From the NCBI GenBank assembly GCA_031272305.1, contig JAISUA010000142.1, positions 1-13,852 of the forward strand: a DNA stretch of 13,852 nt. Reading direction: 5' to 3'. Shown one piece after another: positions 1 through 6,518 of the stretch (its first letter is position 1; each line of letters begins with the position of its first letter). The position numbers and the translations under genes are program-made. The stretch comes from Clostridioides sp. Lineage in GTDB: Bacteria; Bacillota; Clostridia; Peptostreptococcales; Peptostreptococcaceae. A model generated the notes under the pieces. That model was not told the origin of the DNA and ran no database searches. It worked only from the letters and a program-made list of their open reading frames with translations.

Positions 1-934
1 CTTCAAAATTATTTTCTAATATGCCTCTATCTTTTGCACCTACATAAGAAATTATAGTTTCTTGAATTGTCGTTGCAAGTTCCTTTGATTTATCTCCTTT
101 ATCAGATGTAGGTCTTCTATACCAAGTTTCTATACCTTCTGCATTTGTATTATTTTGCTCTGAATTGATATGAACCGAAACCAGAATATCTGGATTTTGT
201 TTATTAGCGATATTCACCCTATCATCTAAACTCAAATAACTATCATCTGTTCTAGTCATTAGAACAGATATATCTTTATAATTAGTCAAATATTTTTGCA
301 CCTTGTTTGCAATCTTCAAAGTTAGATCTTTCTCAAATACTTGATTTGTGGTCTTACTTATAGTTCCTTTGTCATTCCCGCCATGTCCTGCATCAATCAA
401 AACTATATATTTTTTCCCATTTGATATGCTTTTTTCTACATCATCTGCCTTTTTCTCTTCTTTTGATGTATCTTTCGTTGTCAGTGCATTGTCAGTAGAA
501 TTTTTTGAATCATTTTCTGTTGAATCTTTATCTGTTGAATCAGAATTTGTCTTAGTTTCCTTGTTAGTATCACCAAGATTTTGTGAAATTTCTCTTTGCT
601 TAGCTATAGAATCAATCACAGAAGCAGAAATTTTGAACACAGCAAACACAAATAAAAATAAAACAACAAAAACTAAAATAAGTTTCTTTTTATTTATCCT
701 TTTTGACTTTTTGTTAGTTTTTTTCACATTATTTAATTTTGTACTAGTTTGTTTCACATTCATTTTTGAACTAGTTTGTTTTGCGTTAGATTTTTTTCTG
801 TAATTATATATATCAACAGCATTAGTATCATCGTTTCGTTTTTCATTTTGAACTTTTCTTGATGAATTAATATTTCTATTTTTGTAATTATCGGTAACTA
901 TTTTTTTATTTCTTTTTTTATCTATTTTTTTCAT
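1..934 (-). CDS. Membrane-anchored N-acetylmuramoyl-L-alanine amidase (Amidase_3), 3' end outside window
   Basis: I translated the minus strand from the ATG at 934; 311 codons are present before the window edge. Residues 1-83 are very Lys/Asn-rich and presumably cytoplasmic. Residues 84-105 (KLILVFVVLFLFVFAVFKI) form one membrane span. Residues 106-172 are a Ser/Thr/Asp/Lys linker, and an Amidase_3 domain starts near 175. Its zinc ligands are visible: His184 in DAGHGG, Glu201 in FEKDLTLK and His255 in SVHINSE; the last catalytic Glu lies beyond the edge. The family hydrolyses the bond between MurNAc and L-Ala of the stem peptide. The type II topology would keep the enzyme at the outer membrane face, unlike the CWB2-anchored amidase further right. 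GAGGTG lies 8 nt before the ATG and supports this start. The gene is divergent from the LCP gene. Family assignment is firm; the cellular role (separation, sporulation or turnover) cannot be told. Confidence 0.93.
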   Translation of the reverse strand, partial: MKKIDKKRNKKIVTDNYKNRNINSSRKVQNEKRNDDTNAVDIYNYRKKSNAKQTSSKMNVKQTSTKLNNVKKTNKKSKRINKKKLILVFVVLFLFVFAVFKISASVIDSIAKQREISQNLGDTNKETKTNSDSTDKDSTENDSKNSTDNALTTKDTSKEEKKADDVEKSISNGKKYIVLIDAGHGGNDKGTISKTTNQVFEKDLTLKIANKVQKYLTNYKDISVLMTRTDDSYLSLDDRVNIANKQNPDILVSVHINSEQNNTNAEGIETWYRRPTSDKGDKSKELATTIQETIISYVGAKDRGILENNFE

Positions 935-1018
935 TGTATACACCTCGAGAAGACAGTATTTATAAAAAAATCACTAAAATTTTGTATAAATTTTTCAAAA
1001 AAATATTTATATACGTCT

Positions 1019-1048
1019 ATTGTAGCATTTTAATGCTTATATATGCAA
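1019..1048 (-). promoter_or_regulatory. Probable promoter of the left-edge amidase gene
   Basis: Read on the minus strand, TTGCAT (-35, 1048-1043) and TACAAT (-10, 1024-1019) are separated by 18 bp. This predicts a start near 1012 and a leader of about 78 nt. The spacer contains a 6-bp dyad, AGCATT-TT-AATGCT (1024-1037), that touches the -10 box and could be an operator. The call rests on consensus matching in AT-rich DNA. Confidence 0.5.
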
Positions 1049-1108
1049 TAAAATTCTTCTGATTATGTATTAATTACTTATTAACTTGCTTATATGTCCA
1101 ATAAAATT
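1034..1108. repeat. Two 22-bp imperfect direct repeats in the amidase/LCP intergenic region
   Basis: Copies lie at 1034-1055 and 1087-1108. They share TGCTTATAT at the left and CAATAAAATT at the right and differ at 2 of 22 positions. Their start-to-start spacing is 53 bp, close to five helical turns. The left copy overlaps the -35 box of the amidase promoter. They may be binding sites for one regulator or a duplicated promoter upstream segment. Confidence 0.6.
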
Positions 1109-1198
1109 GTATTAATGACAAAAATCTTGTATATTCTCAAATCTTTATATCATTGCTATTAGTTAAGTTCTATAAATTTTCATTAAAGTGGTGATAAA

Positions 1199-1215
1199 TG
1201 TTACTTTTTTGATAT
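1199..1215 (+). promoter_or_regulatory. WalR-like box at the LCP promoter (one mismatch)
   Basis: TGTTAC-TTTTT-TGATAT fits the WalR consensus TGTWAH-N5-TGTWAH except at the third base of the second half. It ends on the first base of the -35 box at 1215, so a bound protein would contact the polymerase site directly. Closely similar elements stand before the NlpC/P60 and CWB2-amidase genes. Confidence 0.4.
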
Positions 1216-1243
1216 TGATAAAACTAAAATACTTTTATATAAT
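1215..1243 (+). promoter_or_regulatory. Probable vegetative promoter of the LCP gene
   Basis: TTGATA (1215-1220) and TATAAT (1238-1243) are separated by exactly 17 bp, close to the sigma-A consensus. The predicted start is near 1250, giving a leader of about 44 nt that contains the ribosome binding site at 1281-1286. Confidence 0.7.
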
Positions 1244-1293
1244 ATATGTTGGAGCTAAATTGTGCAAGCACATAAAAGAAAGAAGGAAAAATT

Positions 1294-2265
1294 ATGTCAA
1301 TTTTAAAGAAGTTTGTTATTTTCCTTGCTATACTCGTAGTGATATTACCTATGGGTGCGTATGGATATGTTTGGTTTAAACTTAAAGACATGCACGATCC
1401 AAATCTTCAAAATGATTCTTTAAGTAACCTTGATTATAAAAATGAAAAAGGTATTACAAATATTCTTCTTATGGGTATAGATGCTAGACCAGGAGAAACT
1501 GCATCTCGTTCAGATGCAATGATGATACTTACAATAGATAGTGTACACAAAAGTATAAAACTTACTTCTCTTGCGAGAGATTCTTATGTAGATATTCCTG
1601 GACATGGTATGCAAAAACTAACACATGCTTATGCATACGGCAAAGCGGAACTTCTAATAAAAACAATTGAACAAAACTTTAATATTGACTTAAATTATTA
1701 TGCTACTGTCGATTTTGAATCATTTATGTATATAATCGACACAGTTGGCGGAGTAAAGGTAAATGTTAAAAAAGGTTATATAAGAGAAATGAATAAGTTT
1801 ATCCCAGAAACATACAAATGGAATACTAATGAGAACAAAGGTTCTATAAAATATATCACAACTTCTGGAGAACAAATTTTAAATGGCTATCAAGCATTAG
1901 CATTTTCTCGTATAAGACATAACGATACTGCATTTGATAGGGATGGACGTCAAAGAGAAGTTATGCAAAGTATGCTTTCTTCTGTAAAAACTCTATCACT
2001 TACAAAATATCCTGAACTTGTGAATTCAGTACTTCCTTATGTTAAAACAAATATGAAACCTACTGAAATCATGGGTATGGCTATGACAGTACTTCAAATA
2101 GGCGATTTTAATATTAAACAATTTGAATTCCCTATTGATGATGGTGTAAATAGCAAAGGTGGAATATATGGTTCAGCTGGATGGGTTCTAAGATTCGACG
2201 ATGATTCTTTGAAATATCTACATGATTTTATATTCTCTGATAAAGAATATAAGGATAATTTATAG
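1294..2265 (+). CDS. LytR-CpsA-Psr (LCP) family glycopolymer-peptidoglycan ligase
   Basis: A 323-residue protein. Residues 5-29 form one N-terminal membrane anchor, so the rest is outside the membrane. The LCP domain runs from about 53 to 235. Visible conserved blocks are LLMGIDARPGETASRSD (Arg65, Arg72, Asp74), SLARDSYVDI (Arg95, Asp96), YATVDFESF with DTVGGV, and AFSRIRHNDTAFDRDGRQRE near 203-222, the Arg/Asp block that contacts the pyrophosphate lipid carrier. Family enzymes move teichoic-acid-like or capsular polymers from undecaprenyl-pyrophosphate onto peptidoglycan. Length is normal for the family. AGAAGG at 1281-1286 precedes the ATG by 7 nt and decides the start. The gene is monocistronic: its own promoter is upstream and a bidirectional terminator lies downstream against the convergent glycosidase gene. 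Family is certain; which polymer it attaches is unknown. In a CWB2-bearing cell, the anionic polymer that CWB2 domains bind is a natural candidate. Confidence 0.96.
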   Translation: MSILKKFVIFLAILVVILPMGAYGYVWFKLKDMHDPNLQNDSLSNLDYKNEKGITNILLMGIDARPGETASRSDAMMILTIDSVHKSIKLTSLARDSYVDIPGHGMQKLTHAYAYGKAELLIKTIEQNFNIDLNYYATVDFESFMYIIDTVGGVKVNVKKGYIREMNKFIPETYKWNTNENKGSIKYITTSGEQILNGYQALAFSRIRHNDTAFDRDGRQREVMQSMLSSVKTLSLTKYPELVNSVLPYVKTNMKPTEIMGMAMTVLQIGDFNIKQFEFPIDDGVNSKGGIYGSAGWVLRFDDDSLKYLHDFIFSDKEYKDNL

Positions 2266-2302
2266 TAATAAATATTTAACTTATATAAAGAAGCTAAAAA
2301 AA

Positions 2303-2397
2303 GAGTTGATAAATATTGTTTTCAGATTCGTTCGCTGCTTTCACACTTTGTGTGAACTCCAGCTCAAATCTAATCTTCCAAACAATTTTATCAGCTC
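2303..2397. repeat. Palindromic repeat element, copy A (~95 bp, foldable)
   Basis: Ends at 2303-2321 and 2380-2397 are near-perfect inverted repeats (GAGTTGATAAA... against ...TTTATCAGCTC). Inside are nested pairs: GCTG 2334-2337 with CAGC 2360-2363, and a perfect 7-bp hairpin TTCACAC-TTT-GTGTGAA at 2340-2356. A diverged copy in the opposite orientation lies at 10512-10607, with compensatory changes in the outer stem. It sits just after the LCP stop and before the shared terminator. No transposase is present, so it is either a small non-autonomous palindromic element or a structured RNA element. Confidence 0.8.
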
Positions 2398-2412
2398 CTT
2401 TATTTTCATAAA

Positions 2413-2430
2413 AATAATACTAGTATTATT
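2413..2430. repeat. Perfect 18-bp AT-rich palindrome
   Basis: AATAATACT-AGTATTATT is self-complementary with no spacer. It lies between repeat copy A and the bidirectional terminator. The significance is unclear; a palindrome of A and T around one CTAG can arise by chance in this composition. Confidence 0.5.
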
Positions 2431-2451
2431 AACAAACAAATGATTAATTAT

Positions 2452-2488
2452 AAAAAAACTCTGTAAGAATTTCCTACAGAGTTTTTTT
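2452..2488. terminator. Bidirectional rho-independent terminator
   Basis: A perfect 14-bp stem (2452-2465 with 2475-2488, core ACTCTGTA/TACAGAGT) with a 9-nt loop is flanked by seven T on one strand and seven A on the other. It serves both the LCP gene (plus) and the convergent CWB2 glycosidase gene (minus, stop at 2507). Confidence 0.93.
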
Positions 2489-2506
2489 ATTTCTTATAAC
2501 TACTTT

Positions 2507-4654
2507 TTATTTCAATAGCAATTCTGCTAGTTTGTTTATTGCACTTACGTTTACTCCACCGCCAATTTGGTGTAATACATCACTCTTCTTAGATTTAAAT
2601 GCTTCTTCTTGTGTTGTTGACAAGCTATTTCCAAGAATGACAACTGGTGAATTTGTTTTGGCTGCTAGTGGTCCTGATGTCAATGCATCCACTAATTTTG
2701 TGCTTTCAGTTGCATACACTGTAGCAAATGTTGTATCTGAATAGAATTTTTTTATTACTTCTGCATTTGTAGCCTGTCTATCAGATCCAGCCACTCTATT
2801 TTTAGAAACATCTTTAGTAACTATAGAATCTACTTTTGATATTACACTATCAGAAATAACAGCTCCTCCTCCTATGAAGTATACATCACTAGAAGAATTC
2901 TCCTTTATCCATTCAAAAGTGTTGCTATCAATACTATCTTTAGAAGTCAAAATAATTGGTTGCTTATCTACTCCTGCTTTTGACGCTATTGAGATAGCAT
3001 CTGCAGTTCCTGTTCCACTTGTTATATATATCTTCGAAATATCATTTGTAGATGCAATTTCCTTAGCTACAGCAAGTGCTGTTTGATATCTATCTAATCC
3101 TTCTAATCTTTTTGTTGTGATTTCAGACTTAATTGATTTTACGGAATCAATCACTTTATCTGAGATTACATTTTTTCCTCCAACAAAAATCACTTTGCTA
3201 GGATTTAATTTTTTCAGCTGTGCTAATGTAGAATTTGGAATATTATCTTTATCTACAAGTAAAATTGGTGCGTTGTTTGTTGTTGCAAGAGGAGTAGATG
3301 TTATTCCGTCGACTACAGAATTTCCATTTACTATGACTACTGTGTCTGCTCCGTTTGGCCAACCTTTTTCGCTTATTTTTACTGCTGTATCAAATCTATC
3401 TGCTCCAATTAATTGTTGTACTTTTTCATTTACTTTATTTTGATTCTGATCATTATTTGTGTTTTGATTTTCTACATATAATTTTTTTAAATCTGCTTGA
3501 AGTTGTTTGTTCTTTACAATATCTCTTGCAGAGAAATAAAAACTTCCTTTTATATTAGAATATTTTCTATTTAATTCAACTTGAGAAATTATTTCTTTTG
3601 CTACATTCTCACCATTGTATGATGCTTGTCCTTGTTTATATATTCCTTGTGCTATATATAGGTCTACATTTGTACCTTTTACTTCATTTTGCCACCATGG
3701 TATAAGTTTTGAGTAATCAGCTGCTGAATTTCCAATAGCCCAATATACTTGAGGAACAACATAATCAACCAATCCTTGCTTTATCCAAGCTCTAGTATCT
3801 GCATATGTTCCTACATAACTTTCATTTCCTTTTGTATCTGAACCTGTTGAATCACTCGCTTTATTTCTCCAAATTCCACTAGGACTTACCCCAAACACTA
3901 CATTTGGTTTGACAGCCTTTATAGATGTTTTGACTTTAGATAGAAGATCATTGACATTTTGTCTTCTCCAATCATCTTTATTTTTTCCAGCACCGTATGT
4001 TTTATATGCCTCGTCGTCGTTGAAGCTCGTACCTGGATAGAAATAATCATCAAAATGAACTCCATCTATATTATAATTTCTAACCACTTCCATAACAGAA
4101 TCTGTTATATATTGCTTAACTTCTGGAAGTCCTGGATTGTAATAATATTTCCCATCATTATGTTTAACTGTCCAATTTGGATGAAGTCTTGCTGGATGAT
4201 TTGCTGCAAGCTGATCAAGTGAAGTTTCTGAAGTTGTTATTCTATATGGATTGAACCACGCATGAAACTCCATGCCCCTTTTGTGTGCTTCATCAATTAA
4301 AAATGTAAGTGGATCGTATCCTGGATCTTTTCCTTGAGTACCTGTAAGATATTCTGACCAAGGATTGATACTTGATTTGTAAATTGCATCTGATTTTGGT
4401 CTTACTTGCACTACGACTGCATTTATTCCTACACTCTTAAGTGTATCTAACATAGAAGTGTACTCTTGTTTTTGTTTTGTCTGATTGTTCTTAGTAGATG
4501 GCCAGTCAATATTCCAAACTGTAGAAATATAAGCTGCTCTCATCTCTTTTGAATCTGTTTCTGCGAATAAATTTAATTTATTGCTAGAAAATATAGTCAC
4601 TAAACTCATCACTGTGACTAGTAAAATTGAAATAGTCTTTGATTTTTTCAACAT
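2507..4654 (-). CDS. Secreted DUF187/GHL10 glycosidase (Cwp19-like lytic transglycosylase) with three CWB2 repeats
   Basis: The protein has 715 residues from ATG 4654. A GTG nine bases upstream (4663) is in frame, but AGAGGG abuts it; that site is correctly spaced only for the ATG. Residues 1-32 are a signal peptide (LLVTVMSLVTIFSS...FAET). Residues 36-395 form a GHL10 (DUF187) TIM barrel, with AYISTVWNIDWP at its start, HAWFNPYR at 131-138, the acidic DGVHFDDYFYP at 197-207, and FGVSPSGIWRN at 254-264. After a short Asn/Gln linker, three CWB2 repeats cover about 411-510, 514-610 and 618-714, each opening with the G-x-DR signature (IGADRFDTA, LEGLDRYQTA, VAGSDRQATN). CWB2 triplets hold proteins non-covalently to the wall polymer. 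The same architecture in C. difficile Cwp19 is an autolytic transglycosylase, so peptidoglycan glycan strands are the likely substrate. It is transcribed alone. Confidence 0.93.
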   Translation of the reverse strand: MLKKSKTISILLVTVMSLVTIFSSNKLNLFAETDSKEMRAAYISTVWNIDWPSTKNNQTKQKQEYTSMLDTLKSVGINAVVVQVRPKSDAIYKSSINPWSEYLTGTQGKDPGYDPLTFLIDEAHKRGMEFHAWFNPYRITTSETSLDQLAANHPARLHPNWTVKHNDGKYYYNPGLPEVKQYITDSVMEVVRNYNIDGVHFDDYFYPGTSFNDDEAYKTYGAGKNKDDWRRQNVNDLLSKVKTSIKAVKPNVVFGVSPSGIWRNKASDSTGSDTKGNESYVGTYADTRAWIKQGLVDYVVPQVYWAIGNSAADYSKLIPWWQNEVKGTNVDLYIAQGIYKQGQASYNGENVAKEIISQVELNRKYSNIKGSFYFSARDIVKNKQLQADLKKLYVENQNTNNDQNQNKVNEKVQQLIGADRFDTAVKISEKGWPNGADTVVIVNGNSVVDGITSTPLATTNNAPILLVDKDNIPNSTLAQLKKLNPSKVIFVGGKNVISDKVIDSVKSIKSEITTKRLEGLDRYQTALAVAKEIASTNDISKIYITSGTGTADAISIASKAGVDKQPIILTSKDSIDSNTFEWIKENSSSDVYFIGGGAVISDSVISKVDSIVTKDVSKNRVAGSDRQATNAEVIKKFYSDTTFATVYATESTKLVDALTSGPLAAKTNSPVVILGNSLSTTQEEAFKSKKSDVLHQIGGGVNVSAINKLAELLLK

Positions 4655-4729
4655 AATATTCACCCTCTTTTAGTTTTTATAGTTTGCATTTTTATTGTTT
4701 AGTTGTTGAATTATTTGTATTTTATAATA

Positions 4730-4880
4730 TTTAGTTATTTATTATCTAAGTTTTATCTTATTTTTGTAATATTGTTTAGCTATTTATTATCTAACTTTTA
4801 TCTTACTTTGTGTATTGTTTAGTTATTTATTTTCTAAATTTTATCTTACTTTGTGTGTTATTTAGTTAGTTAGTTAGTTA
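4730..4880. repeat. Tandem repeat array of 43-45 bp units upstream of the glycosidase
   Basis: Three units begin with TTTAG(T/C)TATTTATT at 4730, 4775 and 4818, with lengths 45, 43 and 43 bp. Each continues with TCTAA, TTTTATCTTA and a G/T-rich end. A fourth, partial unit starts at 4861 and is interrupted by extra copies of the 4-mer GTTA, and a degenerate start (TTTAGTTGTTG) is seen near 4698. No clear sigma-A promoter for the glycosidase was found outside the array, so its promoter or leader may lie within it. The weak best match within unit 1 is TTAGAT-N17-TATAAA on the minus strand. Confidence 0.85.
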
Positions 4881-4886
4881 TTTATT

Positions 4887-4930
4887 ACTTGTTTGTAAAA
4901 AAATAAAAAGACTTGTTTATAAAAAAATAA
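4887..4930. repeat. 20-bp direct repeat overlapping the NlpC/P60 terminator
   Basis: Copies at 4887-4906 and 4911-4930 differ at one base (ACTTGTTT, then G or A, then TAAAAAAATAA) and are 4 bp apart. The right copy ends inside the terminator, and its A-run supplies the terminator T-tract on the minus strand, so the terminator tail has been duplicated. Confidence 0.8.
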
Positions 4931-4959
4931 GAGCTGGCACACATCCAACTCTTATTTTT
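4921..4959 (-). terminator. Rho-independent terminator of the NlpC/P60 gene
   Basis: On the minus strand a 15-bp stem (4959-4945 with 4937-4923) with a 7-nt loop ATGTGTG is followed by a run of seven T. One pair is U-G on the minus strand and C-A on the plus strand, so the hairpin is complete only in the minus-strand transcript, which identifies the NlpC/P60 gene as its user. Confidence 0.88.
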
Positions 4960-4985
4960 AAATCAGGCTACTTGCGTGCCTATCC
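4921..4985 (-). other. Possible structured 3' RNA with interacting loops
   Basis: Just before the terminator, the minus strand holds a small hairpin AGGC-(ACGCAAGTA)-GCCT (4981-4965). Its loop bases ACGCA can pair with UGUGU in the terminator loop (with one G-U), giving a kissing pair. Alternatively GGCACGCA (4980-4973) can form an 8-bp duplex with UGUGUGCC, which would open the top of the terminator. The 4-bp first stem is weak alone. The structure is inferred by hand folding and could be a regulated 3' UTR, a processed small RNA or chance. Confidence 0.35.
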
Positions 4986-5119
4986 GTTCTTATATATAAA
5001 GACTCACTATAAAAAGTTCTTTTCAATCGAAAGCAAAACTTTCATAACTTCAAATCTTATAAAACTTAATTTTCAATTATATTGACTTCTCATAATATGT
5101 CTTAATCTTCTTATTTATA

Positions 5120-5836
5120 TTATTGAACTATACGTCTAGCTGTTATAAATCTTTTTGAATAATTTCCTGTGTCCATTCTTGAAACTTTTACAACATCACC
5201 TGTTTGTGGAGAGTGTATAAATTGACCTCCACCTATATACATACCTACATGACTTATTCTTCCTCTTGAACCGAAGAATACTAAATCTCCTGCTTTTAGA
5301 TTTTCTCTACTTACATAAGTACCCGCTCCTGCTTGGTCTCTTGAAACTCTTGGAAGAGTTATTCCCAAAGCATTTTTGTAAACATAAGATGTAAATCCTG
5401 AACAGTCAAATGAGTTTGGACCTGCTGACCCATATTTATATGGTTTACCTTTTTGTTTGTTAGCCATATCTAATAATAAATCTATTTTACTTGCAGTATC
5501 AGTTGCTGATGATTTTGATTCTTCACTTGAATTTGAATCTGAAGTTATATTTAAATACTTGCCGTTTACCCAACCAGTATTACCATTTACAGATATCTTT
5601 ACCCAACCATTAGAATAATCAAGGACATCTACTTTTTGTCCTGTATAAACTTTCGTAACTATTGAATTTGAAGCTGATGCACCAGTTCTTACATTTAAGA
5701 AATCTACTGGTTTAACTGTTGCACTCGCACTTGCTGCATATGAATCATATACAAATCCTTGTGATACCACAAACCCTACTACTAATAATCCTGCTATTGA
5801 CTTTGATATTGCTTTTTTAGCTTTTGTAAACACCAT
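5120..5836 (-). CDS. Secreted SH3b-NlpC/P60 peptidoglycan endopeptidase
   Basis: A 238-residue secreted protein. Residues 1-35 are a signal peptide with a Lys-rich start, a core AGLLVVGFVVSQGFV and likely cleavage after SYAA. An SH3b wall-binding domain spans about 40-97 (LNVRTGAS, GQKVDVLDYSNGWVKI, GNTGWVNGKYL). A Ser-rich linker follows, then an NlpC/P60 domain at about 118-236. Catalytic residues are visible: Cys145 in DCSGFTSYVY, His196 in ISHVGMYIG, and His208 in QFIHSP as the third polar residue. Family enzymes cut stem peptides, usually gamma-D-Glu to diamino acid. GGAGG with 8-nt spacing supports ATG 5836. It is a single-gene unit with its own promoter (5930-5958), a WalR-like box and a strong terminator (4921-4959); about 160 bp of 3' untranslated sequence follows the stop. 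Product class is certain; its exact bond is not. Confidence 0.96.
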   Translation of the reverse strand: MVFTKAKKAISKSIAGLLVVGFVVSQGFVYDSYAASASATVKPVDFLNVRTGASASNSIVTKVYTGQKVDVLDYSNGWVKISVNGNTGWVNGKYLNITSDSNSSEESKSSATDTASKIDLLLDMANKQKGKPYKYGSAGPNSFDCSGFTSYVYKNALGITLPRVSRDQAGAGTYVSRENLKAGDLVFFGSRGRISHVGMYIGGGQFIHSPQTGDVVKVSRMDTGNYSKRFITARRIVQ

Positions 5837-5929
5837 TTTCTAATCCTCCATCTCACGCATTTGATTTATATAAACATTTTCTGATTTTATTCATTACGAA
5901 TTTGTAACTTTAATTACTAACTGTATTAA

Positions 5930-5958
5930 ATATTACACTATTTGCTTACAAAAATCAA
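5930..5958 (-). promoter_or_regulatory. Promoter of the NlpC/P60 gene
   Basis: On the minus strand TTGATT (5958-5953) and TAATAT (5935-5930) are 17 bp apart. The start should be near 5923, giving an ~86-nt leader with GGAGG before the ATG. It stands 7 bp downstream of the WalR-like box. Confidence 0.7.
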
Positions 5959-5965
5959 GACCTTT

Positions 5966-5982
5966 TGTAACTTTTTTGTAAT
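5966..5982 (+). promoter_or_regulatory. Perfect WalR-consensus box upstream of the NlpC/P60 promoter
   Basis: TGTAAC-TTTTT-TGTAAT matches TGTWAH-N5-TGTWAH at every position. It lies 7 bp upstream of the -35 box, where an activator would bind, but reads on the strand opposite to the gene. In B. subtilis and S. aureus, WalR directly controls wall hydrolases of this type. No walRK gene is in the window. Confidence 0.5.
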
Positions 5983-6046
5983 CTTTTTTCCGTTTAAAAT
6001 TTATTTTTCCTAAAACATTAGTATTTTCAATGGATTTAGTTAGATT

Positions 6047-6103
6047 GAAAATAAAAAAAATCTGTAACAAATTTTATTTTTTTGTTACAGATTTCTTATT
6101 TTC
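6047..6103 (-). terminator. Orphan terminator-like hairpin in a divergent intergenic region
   Basis: A perfect 13-bp stem (AAATCTGTAACAA 6058-6070 with TTGTTACAGATTT 6082-6094) is extended by GAAAATAA/TTATTTTC (6047-6054 with 6096-6103). On the minus strand the core stem is followed by a run of T. Yet the genes on both sides point away from it: NlpC/P60 starts at 5836 (minus) and the exported protein at 6519 (plus). It implies an unseen transcript arriving from the right on the minus strand, or a plus-strand transcript from the left. Confidence 0.6.
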
Positions 6104-6518
6104 TTATAGATATTCAACATTAGAAATTAAAAATTAAAACAAAATTTTTATTATGAAATATTTATCTTGTTAAATTGCAATATTGTTACTTTATTACTAA
6201 AATAAGATGCAATAAAGAGAAAATACTTAATAATTATTTATATCTAATTTCATATAAGCTCATTATTTAAGTGATAATAAGTCTTCTTTATAGTTCATTA
6301 ACAATTCAAAAATGTTACAATTTCAAGCGAAATACTTCAATTTATTTAGTTTTTGTTACATATTTTTAACTTGTAAAAAATATATTTATGATAACATAAA
6401 ATTGTATTTGTAAAGGTATCATAAAATCATACTCAAATATTAGAATTACATAACTTGCAGTAAATACATTATACAAAATTACATATGATTTTATTTTTTT
6501 CAATAGGAGGGATTTAAA
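6104..6518. other. Gene-free AT-rich intergenic stretch
   Basis: I found no open reading frame with a ribosome binding site on either strand. It contains a near-WalR box at 6354-6370 (TGTTAC-ATATT-TTTAAC, one mismatch) and an inverted repeat TTATGATA (6386-6393) / TATCATAA (6417-6424), both possible control sites for the gene at 6519. I could not pick a convincing -35/-10 pair for that gene. The minus strand could carry a small RNA ending at the hairpin at 6047-6103. Confidence 0.4.

Noticed and set aside
348..803. A 151-codon Phe/Ser/Leu-rich frame on the plus strand
   Set aside because: It is the antisense of the linker, membrane span and basic tail of the left-edge amidase. It has no ribosome binding site, and its hydrophobic look comes from reading Lys/Glu codons backwards.
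1188..1379. A 63-codon plus-strand frame before and into the LCP gene
   Set aside because: It covers the LCP promoter and ribosome site and overlaps the LCP start in another frame; it has no convincing ribosome site of its own.
2222..2443. A 73-codon plus-strand frame overlapping the end of the LCP gene
   Set aside because: It begins inside the LCP gene in another frame, has no ribosome site and is composed mostly of repeat copy A.
4655..4663. GTG start at 4663 for the CWB2 glycosidase
   Set aside because: The AGAGGG site directly abuts this GTG. The ATG at 4654 is properly spaced and yields a normal signal peptide.
4965..4985. Resemblance of the GGCACGCAAGTAGCC stretch to part of a c-di-GMP-I riboswitch
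   Set aside because: Only a short core is similar. The second helix and the tetraloop-receptor are absent, and it lies at the 3' end of a transcript, directly before its terminator.
5982..5995. A 14-base identity (TCTTTTTTCCGTTT) between the NlpC/P60 upstream DNA and the small RNA candidate (10234-10247)
   Set aside because: The NlpC/P60 copy lies upstream of its promoter and would not be in its mRNA. The sequence is T-rich and has the same sense, so it does not indicate base pairing between the two RNAs.
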